Assembly (NCBI GenBank): GCA_009786125.1
Contig: WQTU01000133.1
Coordinates: forward strand, 1-48,422
DNA length: 48,422 nucleotides
Origin: Spirochaetota bacterium
GTDB taxonomy: Bacteria; Spirochaetota; Spirochaetia; CADAEX01
Direction of reading: 5' to 3'
Shown: in pieces, positions 30,225-38,111 of the stretch
Position numbering within the stretch: position 1 is the stretch's first letter
Layout: every line of letters starts with the position of its first letter
Position numbers and translations under genes: made by a program
Notes under the pieces: generated by a model
Told to the model about the DNA's origin: nothing
Databases searched by the model: none
Seen by the model: only the letters and a program-made list of their open reading frames with translations

Positions 30225-31466
30225 TTGGCTGTTGAGACAAATAGAATAGAAACAGAATTTATTATAAAATCACTTTTAGATAACATGATTCCTGTAACTA
30301 TACATAAGAATAAAAATATTACAGGAAAAGTAATAGATTATGAACTCGAAAAAAATGTAGTAATAGAATTGCAGAAAGAGGATGTAAAATTATTTGAGCC
30401 TGAAGAAAAAAATGTTGTATATTTTTCATACTTTGATCATGTAATGAATTTTTCTGTAACGGTAACCAAAACTGCGGAAAAGCAAATAGTATTTTCTTAC
30501 CCTTCAAAAATATATAAAAATTTAAGCAGAAAATATATAAGGGTAGTTCCTCCCAAAGATTCCAAAATTGTTTTTAGCATGAAAGGAGAAAGTTTTCAGC
30601 TTGATTTTCCAAAAACAGAAGAGTATAATGCCGTTGATTACCCTGAATTTGACACAGATGAATTTCCTGTTAACAATATTTCACAGTTATTAAATGAATT
30701 CAGAAAAAAAGTTCTGGAATCTGTAAGTTGTGTTAATATCGTTACATACCGCAAGCAAAAACCTGTATCTATAGAAGAAAGATTGCTTGCGATATCAGGA
30801 AAGGTTTTATATATTCCATCAGTTAATAAAGATTTACCCAGCTTTCCTGAAACGGAAAATGTTCCGATTTTAACAAAGGACACTATTGATACTTATATGC
30901 AGGATGGTGAAAAATTGCTTAAACAAAGCAATTTTAAAAAAAATGCTGACGGAGTTCGCTCAGAAGTATATTGTCCCATTTTGTATCTTGAATATGTAGT
31001 TGGATACATACATCTTCAGAATAAAGGAATAAAACAGGCAAGAATAAAAAATGATATTATTGAATATATTTATCAGTTTTCAAAAGTTCTGGCATTTTCA
31101 CTTAAAGTTAGCGGATATTTTAATCACGGAAAAGTAGAAGTTCAGGAAAGGCACGAAAACACAATAGTAGATATAAGCGCTTCCGGGGTACTGTTTGAAT
31201 CAAAATCGAAGAAACTGGAAAAATCAATTTTTCTCTACTCAGATATAAAAATTGAACTTATTCTTGGCGAAAAAAATATTCCGATAAATGTCAGAGTAAT
31301 GAGGAAATTTAAAAGCGGGGATAGTGTTTTTTACGGTCTAATTTTTCTTGAGTTAGATCCAAATGATTTTGAACATCTTTTTAATTTTATATATCAAAGG
31401 GAAATTACTGAGGATGATATAGAAAAATGGGAAGGCGGTTCAGCTCCGCCACAGATTGATATGTGA
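30225..31466 (+). CDS. PilZ-domain protein (spirochaete DUF1577-like), putative c-di-GMP receptor (TTG start)
   Basis: RKYIR (RxxxR) and C-terminal DISASGVLFES (DxSxxG) PilZ signature. Confidence 0.75.
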   Translation: MAVETNRIETEFIIKSLLDNMIPVTIHKNKNITGKVIDYELEKNVVIELQKEDVKLFEPEEKNVVYFSYFDHVMNFSVTVTKTAEKQIVFSYPSKIYKNLSRKYIRVVPPKDSKIVFSMKGESFQLDFPKTEEYNAVDYPEFDTDEFPVNNISQLLNEFRKKVLESVSCVNIVTYRKQKPVSIEERLLAISGKVLYIPSVNKDLPSFPETENVPILTKDTIDTYMQDGEKLLKQSNFKKNADGVRSEVYCPILYLEYVVGYIHLQNKGIKQARIKNDIIEYIYQFSKVLAFSLKVSGYFNHGKVEVQERHENTIVDISASGVLFESKSKKLEKSIFLYSDIKIELILGEKNIPINVRVMRKFKSGDSVFYGLIFLELDPNDFEHLFNFIYQREITEDDIEKWEGGSAPPQIDM

Positions 31467-32114
31467 GTATCCGAATAGCCCCCAAAATAAAAAAACTATT
31501 GCTGCAAAAAAAAGTATCTGCCTAAAACAAGGTTTTGAATTAATAGAAGGGCTCTTTGTTTTAGCTCCTTCTTTAATAGCAGGAGAATTTTCGATTTCAA
31601 GAAGCTTTGAATCTATTTGCTCTATAATGTTTTTCTTAAATTTTAAATGCAGCTCAGTCAGCTTTTCAAAGTAGAAAAAGATTTCATAAAAAAGCGCTCC
31701 TGCTTTACCCGGCAAAACAAGATCTTTTCTGACCGAGAATCTTGAGATATATACCGAACCTATCAGTAATAAAGATTTTTTTAAACCTAAAAATATTGCA
31801 CCCTGCGTAATATAGAATTGCCCAATTTCATAATATACCTTTCCTGACGGAGGATAGATATGTGCAATTATTATTCCCAAAGAGAGTAATATATTGGGTA
31901 AAACACGAAACTTTCTTCCCGTAATAATATTTAATACAACAGCTATAATAACAAAAAGAAATCTTATAAATAAATCTGTTGTAAAAAGAAACGCAGGAAA
32001 GATTATTATCCCTGTTATTAAATAGAGACGAGGATCAATATTTTTCAGCATATTGACCTTGAATCGATAACTTTGTTTTAAGCCACTGCGATTTTGAAAT
32101 AAATAGTTCTGCAA
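31440..32114 (-). CDS. polytopic membrane protein, CbiQ/EcfT-like
   Basis: Hydrophobic N-terminal two thirds, charged cytoplasmic tail; overlaps the Gx-transporter gene. Confidence 0.45.
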   Translation of the reverse strand: MQNYLFQNRSGLKQSYRFKVNMLKNIDPRLYLITGIIIFPAFLFTTDLFIRFLFVIIAVVLNIITGRKFRVLPNILLSLGIIIAHIYPPSGKVYYEIGQFYITQGAIFLGLKKSLLLIGSVYISRFSVRKDLVLPGKAGALFYEIFFYFEKLTELHLKFKKNIIEQIDSKLLEIENSPAIKEGAKTKSPSINSKPCFRQILFFAAIVFLFWGLFGYSHINLWRS

Positions 32115-32586
32115 AAATACCTGTAAACAGCGAAGTCACTATGCCAATAATTAAAACAGGCGGCGCCATAAGTATTGCGGCTTTTCCAAATATAAGATAT
32201 TTTGCAATAATCAGCTGAACAGTATTACTTGCAAAAGCGCCGGTAATCGAAACCCCAACCATTGAGATTTTATCTTTGCATATTCGATAAATAATTATCA
32301 TTGCAATTCCGCTTGCCAAAGAACCGGATAAAGAAAATAAAAATATATAAGAAAAAAGAGTTCCTGTTATTATACCCTGACCAATGATTTTTAGGAAAAC
32401 AAGCGCCATTGTCATGCGCGGAGAAAATATTTTAAGAGAAACCATAATGGGTATATTGGCAATCCCATACCTTATAAATAAAATTGGTTTGGGTATAATA
32501 TACTCAATCATTGCGAGAAAAATACAACATGCAGCAAGAAGAGCAAGAGTTTCTCTGCTTTTAAAAAGTGAAGGTGTCGATCTCAT
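32035..32586 (-). CDS. Gx transporter family protein (annotated in relatives as heptaprenyl diphosphate synthase component I)
   Basis: Polytopic; FIRYGIANIPIMVSLKIFSPRMTMALVFLKIIGQGIITGTLFSYIFLFSLSG Gx-type signature. Confidence 0.75.
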   Translation of the reverse strand: MRSTPSLFKSRETLALLAACCIFLAMIEYIIPKPILFIRYGIANIPIMVSLKIFSPRMTMALVFLKIIGQGIITGTLFSYIFLFSLSGSLASGIAMIIIYRICKDKISMVGVSITGAFASNTVQLIIAKYLIFGKAAILMAPPVLIIGIVTSLFTGIFAELFISKSQWLKTKLSIQGQYAEKY

Positions 32587-32944
32587 TTTCCGCTCTTACA
32601 GCAGCCGCATCTCCTTTGATTCTTATGAAAATCATATTAGGAAGACAACCTATCCATTCTCGTGATCTTCCGATATGTCCTGATTTTACACATAATTTAT
32701 CCGCGCATGGTGAATATTGAAAAAATGCTTGCCTGTTATCAATAACAATTATGGAACTGCCAAGGGGACCGCTTATGGGGATTTCTTTGTTTTGTCCAAG
32801 GTGAAAAACCCAGGTATCGCCTCTGGAAGTTATTTCAAGAAGTTCCGGAGGCGAGTAATTGCCATATATAAAATATCCTGCAACAAGCGCTGTACTCATA
32901 CAAAGCAGTATTATTATGATATCCGCTACTTTAATTTTTATCAT
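32561..32944 (-). CDS. NusG domain II-containing protein
   Basis: TM anchor plus SPCADKLCVKSGHIGRSREWIGCLPNMIFIRI signature. Confidence 0.82.
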   Translation of the reverse strand: MIKIKVADIIIILLCMSTALVAGYFIYGNYSPPELLEITSRGDTWVFHLGQNKEIPISGPLGSSIIVIDNRQAFFQYSPCADKLCVKSGHIGRSREWIGCLPNMIFIRIKGDAAAVRAENEIDTFTF

Positions 32945-32958
32945 CTTAGTTATGCTTT

Positions 32959-33762
32959 TTATAAATCATTATAACTTTCATAAAACCAGTTGTATAATGC
33001 AATAATTCTGTTATAAACAGATTGTGTTATCCTTCTTGTAATAAAATTATTACCCACTGTTGTCCTGCCAATGCCGCTGCAATAAAGAAATAAACCTTCT
33101 TCCCCCGGTATTATGATGATATGAAACATCAATGATCCTCTTGCTACAGCAGGAACAAATCCCAGAGAAAGTCTTTCTGTATTACTCATTCTCATAACAA
33201 GAAATCCTGATGAAGTGTCATATTCAATTTTGTATCTATTGCTGCCAAAAACAGAATCTCTGATTCTCGCAGTAATAGTATGAGACGTAGGAACTTTGGT
33301 TATGGGATACGATACTCTTCCGGAAAGTATTTCTACTCTATCAAATAATATTCTATCTTCGTTATTAGAGACCGAGAAATATTTAATGCCTTCGAGTTTT
33401 TCAATATTTGTTGTAACTCTAAAAGAATCAAAAAGCGCATTTTTTTTACCATCTTTATTTCTATAAGGAATAAAAAAAAGAGATTCAGTTGCTACATTAA
33501 ATCTTATATTTCTTTTATTTTCCAGAATCTCTCTTTTTGATGATATGTCGGGAATGAGTCTAAAATCATCAGAAGATGCCGGGAACCGTTCAACCATTCC
33601 GAATTCAATAAGAGTATTTATTTCTTCGTTTGACATAGAGCTAAAAAATGATTTTATATCTTTGCGTAATATATTTTCATCTATATTACTATCTGAATAT
33701 ATTTTGTACGGAATAACAGATGATAAAAACACCATTAAGATTGAAAAAAAGATATTTCTCAT
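32959..33762 (-). CDS. secreted protein of unknown function
   Basis: Signal peptide MRNIFFSILMVFLSSVIPYKIYSD; 267 aa. Confidence 0.6.
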   Translation of the reverse strand: MRNIFFSILMVFLSSVIPYKIYSDSNIDENILRKDIKSFFSSMSNEEINTLIEFGMVERFPASSDDFRLIPDISSKREILENKRNIRFNVATESLFFIPYRNKDGKKNALFDSFRVTTNIEKLEGIKYFSVSNNEDRILFDRVEILSGRVSYPITKVPTSHTITARIRDSVFGSNRYKIEYDTSSGFLVMRMSNTERLSLGFVPAVARGSLMFHIIIIPGEEGLFLYCSGIGRTTVGNNFITRRITQSVYNRIIALYNWFYESYNDL

Positions 33763-33814
33763 GTATCCTCATCTAAGATATTAATATAATATCTATTCTC
33801 CTTCAAGAGGTTTT

Positions 33815-34969
33815 ATGAAGATTACTGTATGTTTTACTGGCGGCGGTACGGCAGGTCATGTTTTTCCAGGTTTGGCAGTTATGGATTCTCTTGCAAAATT
33901 TTGCAAAAATGCGAACGCGGGCACTGGTGTAAGCAGTGATTTTTTCTGGATAGGATCATCATCCGGAATGGAAAAAAAACTTCTTAAAGAAAGAGGAATA
34001 AAATTTATTGGTATACCAGCAGGCAAGCTGCGGCGTTATTTTTCATTTAGAAATTTTACAGATATTTTTAAAATAATGGCAGGTATAATCGCTTCACTTT
34101 GTATTTTGCTTAGAAAAAGGCCGGATATAATATTCTCAAAAGGAGGATATGTCTCTGTTCCTTCTGTTTTTGCAGGAAAAATCCTTGGCATACCTGTTAT
34201 AACTCATGAATCAGACTATACTCCGGGGCTTGCCACCCGTATAAATAAAAGATTTTCAAAGCTTATTTTGCTCTCTTTCGAAGAAAGCAAAAAATTCTTT
34301 GAAGAAAAATATCATAATAAGCTCTATTTTACGGGAAACCCTGTAAGAAAAATCTTTTATAGTGCAAATTCCGCTGCCGGAAGAAAAATTGCATCTGTTT
34401 CCGAAGATATTCCTGTAATAATGGTTATTGGCGGCAGTCTTGGCGCCAGAGAGATAAATGGGTTAATAGAGAAACTTTTGCCGGAACTTCTCAAAAACTA
34501 TTATGTAATTCATCAGTCCGGAAACAACAAAATATCGGAAGATATATCTAAACTTCCGGAAGAATTTAAAAAAAGGTATAAAAGATACTCTTTTATAGGA
34601 AATGAGATTGCGGATTTTATTGCTGCTTCTGATATTGTTATTTCGCGTGCAGGAGCAGGGTTGATATGGGAACTGGCAGCAGTTGGAAAAGCTTCGATTT
34701 TAATTCCTCTTCGCGGAAAAGGTACAAGAGGCGACCAGGTAGAAAATGCAGGTTTTTTAAGATCAAAAGAAGCAGCTATAGTGCTTGATGATGAAGAAAT
34801 ATTACCAGATACTTTGTATAATACAATTGTATCCCTTATTTCAAATAAAGAGTTAATAAAAAAAATGGAGAATAAAATAAAAGAATTAAGCAAGCCGGAA
34901 TCCGGCGACTATATTTCTCAAAAAATACTTGAAAGCACAAAAAAACAGCCGGAGATAAAAAATGAGTAA
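33815..34969 (+). CDS. murG: UDP-N-acetylglucosamine--N-acetylmuramyl-(pentapeptide) pyrophosphoryl-undecaprenol N-acetylglucosamine transferase
   Basis: FTGGGTAGHVFPGLAV, THESDYTPGLATR, VIGGSLGAREIN, SRAGAGLIWELAAVGKASILIPL. Confidence 0.92.
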   Translation: MKITVCFTGGGTAGHVFPGLAVMDSLAKFCKNANAGTGVSSDFFWIGSSSGMEKKLLKERGIKFIGIPAGKLRRYFSFRNFTDIFKIMAGIIASLCILLRKRPDIIFSKGGYVSVPSVFAGKILGIPVITHESDYTPGLATRINKRFSKLILLSFEESKKFFEEKYHNKLYFTGNPVRKIFYSANSAAGRKIASVSEDIPVIMVIGGSLGAREINGLIEKLLPELLKNYYVIHQSGNNKISEDISKLPEEFKKRYKRYSFIGNEIADFIAASDIVISRAGAGLIWELAAVGKASILIPLRGKGTRGDQVENAGFLRSKEAAIVLDDEEILPDTLYNTIVSLISNKELIKKMENKIKELSKPESGDYISQKILESTKKQPEIKNE

Positions 34970-35471
34970 TTTTCATATTTCGCCTGTAGATGTAGTTTTT
35001 ATTATTATAATTCTTTTTTTTACTATACGGGCTATATCAAGAGGGTTTGTAACGGAATTTCTCTCTATTGCGTCTGTTCTGGGCGGTATAATTGCAGGAT
35101 TTGTTTTTTCATCAATACTTACTAACTATATTGCTAAATACTTTGAAATAACATGGTGGAACAGGCTTATCTCATTTTTAGTTATTTTTCTTATCACTTA
35201 TGTCTTACTAAAATTGATCGAAAGATTTTTATATACTTTGATAGAAAAAATACAACTTCAGAGGCTGGATCGCTCTTTGGGGCTTTTTTTAGGAGTGCTT
35301 GAAGGCTGTATAATTATACTATTTATTATAATTGTTATTGATGCTCAGCCGTTTTTCAGTTCAGATAAGATTTTCTCCGATAGTATTATCGTTGAATATG
35401 CAAGAAAAATAATTTCTTCCATACCTGAAAATAGTATAATTAATCAGATTGATTTTAGTATGGGGATATAA
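34962..35471 (+). CDS. CvpA family membrane protein
   Basis: Four TM segments with SRGFVTEFLSIASVLGGIIAG and LDRSLGLFLGVLEG motifs. Confidence 0.8.
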   Translation: MSNFHISPVDVVFIIIILFFTIRAISRGFVTEFLSIASVLGGIIAGFVFSSILTNYIAKYFEITWWNRLISFLVIFLITYVLLKLIERFLYTLIEKIQLQRLDRSLGLFLGVLEGCIIILFIIIVIDAQPFFSSDKIFSDSIIVEYARKIISSIPENSIINQIDFSMGI

Positions 35472-36670
35472 TGTTTGAAAATATAATTGGGCATAGCTCT
35501 TTTATTGAGCAGCTTAAAAAAGAGATAAAATCTGACTCTTTTCCTTCTTCTGTTCTTATTTCCGGACCGCTTTACTCCGGCAAGCAGGCTATAGCGCTTG
35601 AAATTGCAAGAGCAGTAACGTGTGAACAGGATGCGGACTGGAACTGTATGTGCCAATCATGCAGGCTGCACAGAGTTCTTGCAAATCCGCAAATAGCGCT
35701 TCTGGGGTGGGATCTGTTTATACCTGAGATTTTTGCAGTAAAAAATGTTCTGGAGAAAAAAAGAGATAACACAAGCTGTTATCTTTTTATAAGAGGAGTA
35801 AGAAAACTGCTGAGAAGGTTTGATTCTGTTTTAGTGGAAGAAAATGATTCTAAATTTAAAAAAATATCATCTCTGCTTGCCAATACAGAAGAACTGCTTG
35901 CAGATTTTGACCCGGAGCATGGCATAGAATCAAAAGTAATTGATATTAAAACTGCGGAAACAATTGTTGAAAATTGCAAAACAATTGTCAACGAATATAA
36001 ATTTACAAATATACCTGTAGATCAAATAAGAAAAGTCAGTTACTGGGTGCGTTTTTCCGGCTATGGAAATAAAAAAATCATTATTATTGAAAATGCCGAA
36101 AACATGAATGACAGTTCAAGGAATGCTCTTTTAAAAATACTCGAAGAACCGCCTAATAATACTTTTTTTATTCTTTTAACTTGCAGACCCGGAGAAATAA
36201 TTCCTACAATAAAATCACGTTTAAGAAAATATGAAATTACAGAAAGGTCTATACAGGAAAACAAAACAGTTATAGAAAGAATATTCAAAGAAGAAACAAG
36301 GATATTTACAGGAATTAAAGAATATCTTGATTCTACAATTCCCGAAACAGCACTCTTAAAAAAAGCTGCCAAACAATTTATAGTCAGCCTCTACGACAGT
36401 AACAATGAGCATATAGGTTTACCTCAGGAAATAAAAACTATTTTAAAATCGCAGTTTTCCGAATATTACCCGGCTTTTCTTTCAGAAATATTAAATCTTT
36501 CAAGAGAGTTGCTGCACAACAGCGATTTTATTAATAACAATCCCGAGAATATTGCCTTTATTAAAAAAATAAATACATTTGTAAATGAAAGTTATAAAGG
36601 CTTTGAAAAGTTAAATATAAACCATGAGCTTTTAACAGAATCAATGTTTTTGGAATTGCGTAACCGATGA
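35471..36670 (+). CDS. holB: DNA polymerase III delta'-like (clamp loader) subunit
   Basis: GHSSFIEQLKKEIKSDSFPSSVLISGPLYSGKQAIALEIARAVTC; KIIIIENAENMNDSSRNALLKILEEPPNNTFFILLT. Confidence 0.85.
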   Translation: MFENIIGHSSFIEQLKKEIKSDSFPSSVLISGPLYSGKQAIALEIARAVTCEQDADWNCMCQSCRLHRVLANPQIALLGWDLFIPEIFAVKNVLEKKRDNTSCYLFIRGVRKLLRRFDSVLVEENDSKFKKISSLLANTEELLADFDPEHGIESKVIDIKTAETIVENCKTIVNEYKFTNIPVDQIRKVSYWVRFSGYGNKKIIIIENAENMNDSSRNALLKILEEPPNNTFFILLTCRPGEIIPTIKSRLRKYEITERSIQENKTVIERIFKEETRIFTGIKEYLDSTIPETALLKKAAKQFIVSLYDSNNEHIGLPQEIKTILKSQFSEYYPAFLSEILNLSRELLHNSDFINNNPENIAFIKKINTFVNESYKGFEKLNINHELLTESMFLELRNR

Positions 36671-36697
36671 TTAAATTTGACTCTAATCATCGGTTAC
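36660..36697 (+). terminator. strong hairpin overlapping the holB stop codon, followed by T-rich tract
   Basis: gtaaccgatgatta (36660-36673) / taatcatcggttac (36684-36697): 14-bp perfect stem, then ataatttttctcgttttctttt. Confidence 0.55.
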
Positions 36698-36700
36698 ATA

Positions 36701-36840
36701 ATTTTTCTCGTTTTCTTTTAGAAAACTGCGGCATGGATGCCGCGCTCGGTGTAGCGACATGGATGTCGCGAAAAAACACCGGCTACGAAAAAATTATAAT
36801 AATGTAATGCTGTTTTATTCTCGATTGAATAAAACAGCGA
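36701..36840 (+). repeat. relative of the 45.3-kb MITE interior, interrupted by a double-hairpin insert
   Basis: Shares atttttctcgtttt..agaaaact..acgaaaaaa and ttattctcgattgaataaa.cagcg with 45428-45539. Confidence 0.7.
36728..36770 (+). repeat. double-hairpin element (intergenic copy)
   Basis: gcggcatggatgccgc + gctcggtgta + gcgacatggatgtcgc: two adjacent near-perfect hairpins. Confidence 0.75.
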
Positions 36841-36857
36841 TATTTTAAAAAGAGATT

Positions 36858-38111
36858 ATGAAAAATTTTATAAAAAAAGCTGTTAAGCGGCTGCCAAAAC
36901 TGGATTCTAATCAAATTGCCGATCTTATTAGCCTTATTGCTGATGAATATGAGTTACTGGAAATAGTTCTTGATTCAATGACAGAGGGGGTAATGGTTGC
37001 AGATAAAAACGATAATCTTATTTTCTTAAACACTCCTGTAAAAAGAATGATGCGCCTTGCAAATTTAAATGAAAATGTTGAACAAAAAATATGGAAAGTA
37101 ATAAAAGATCCTCATGTCAATGATTTTTTACGCAAATACTTTGCCGGAGAAGAAGAGAACAAGACAGCAAGCATAGTTGTAAACTACTCAGATACAGTGT
37201 TTCCCGGCGGATCAAGCTTTGCGAGTGAAGCTTCTTCTCCGGCAATTAAACTTCTCGAAATTACTATTATGCCTCTGGTAAAAAACAATGTAACAATAGG
37301 TAACGTTATAATTGTTAGGGATATTACAGATAAGAAATTTAAAGAATCAAAATTACGCAGAGCAGAAAGTCTTGCTTCCCTGACAACTCTTGCGGCAGGT
37401 GTTGCGCATGAAATTAAAAATCCTTTGGGTTCCATAAGCATATACCTCCAAATGATCGAAAAAACAATAAATAAAAACAGCTCAAATAAAGTTTCAAAAG
37501 AGATAAAAGAAAGTGTTTCCATAATAAAGGAAGAAGTTGAGAGGCTTAATAAAGTTGTTATTGATTTTCTTTTTGCAGTAAAACCTGTAAATATGATTTT
37601 TATTGACGAAGATTTAAATAATTTTATTACAGAAACAGTTGAGCTTCTCTTGCCTGAATTAAAAAATGCAGAAATAAAAGTAGAAACAGATTTTTCGCCA
37701 AAACTTCCCAGAGTTGCTATTGATAAGAGATATATAAAACAGACGCTTATAAATCTTATACAAAATGCAGAATTTGCCATGCGCGCCATTGGCGGAGTAA
37801 TAAAAATAGCTACAGAATATAAAGATAATCAGGCTATTATAAAAGTTACTGATACAGGCACAGGAATTCCGGATCATATTTTACCAAGAATATTCGAACC
37901 ATATTTTACAACAAAAGATTTTGGTTCCGGCATAGGTCTTACAATTAGTTATAAAATTATAAAAGAACATGGCGGCGATATTTCTGTAATAACAAAAGAA
38001 AATAAAGGAACAACATTTATTATTACATTACCAATTCCGGAAAAAGGACAAAAATTGCTTGCATGGCAAAATAAAGGGGATGCGCATGAAATTTTCGATA
38101 TTAATAGCTGA
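36858..38111 (+). CDS. PAS-domain sensor histidine kinase
   Basis: PAS N-terminus; H-box GVAHEIKNPLGSISIYLQM; N/G boxes (NLIQNAEFAM, DTGTGIPDHILPRIFEPYFTTKDFGSGIGL). Confidence 0.92.
   Translation: MKNFIKKAVKRLPKLDSNQIADLISLIADEYELLEIVLDSMTEGVMVADKNDNLIFLNTPVKRMMRLANLNENVEQKIWKVIKDPHVNDFLRKYFAGEEENKTASIVVNYSDTVFPGGSSFASEASSPAIKLLEITIMPLVKNNVTIGNVIIVRDITDKKFKESKLRRAESLASLTTLAAGVAHEIKNPLGSISIYLQMIEKTINKNSSNKVSKEIKESVSIIKEEVERLNKVVIDFLFAVKPVNMIFIDEDLNNFITETVELLLPELKNAEIKVETDFSPKLPRVAIDKRYIKQTLINLIQNAEFAMRAIGGVIKIATEYKDNQAIIKVTDTGTGIPDHILPRIFEPYFTTKDFGSGIGLTISYKIIKEHGGDISVITKENKGTTFIITLPIPEKGQKLLAWQNKGDAHEIFDINS
37196..37242 (+). repeat. 47-bp element, diverged copy P3 inside the PAS histidine kinase
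   Basis: AGTGTTTCCCGGCGGATCAAGCTTTGCGAGTGAAGCTTCTTCTCCGG: ungapped, same length and same frame as P1 (VFPGGSSFASEASSPA vs VFPAERVAASEGSPPE), about 31/47 identical. Confidence 0.6.

Noticed and set aside
33890-33960. Possible insertion peptide in MurG (KFCKNANAGTGVSSDFFWIG)
   Set aside because: Slightly long loop, but no convincing nucleotide match to the repeat families in this window.
37184-37789. 201-aa minus-strand ORF within the histidine kinase
   Set aside because: Antisense to PAS/HisKA coding sequence; Ser/Ile/Phe-rich shadow ORF.
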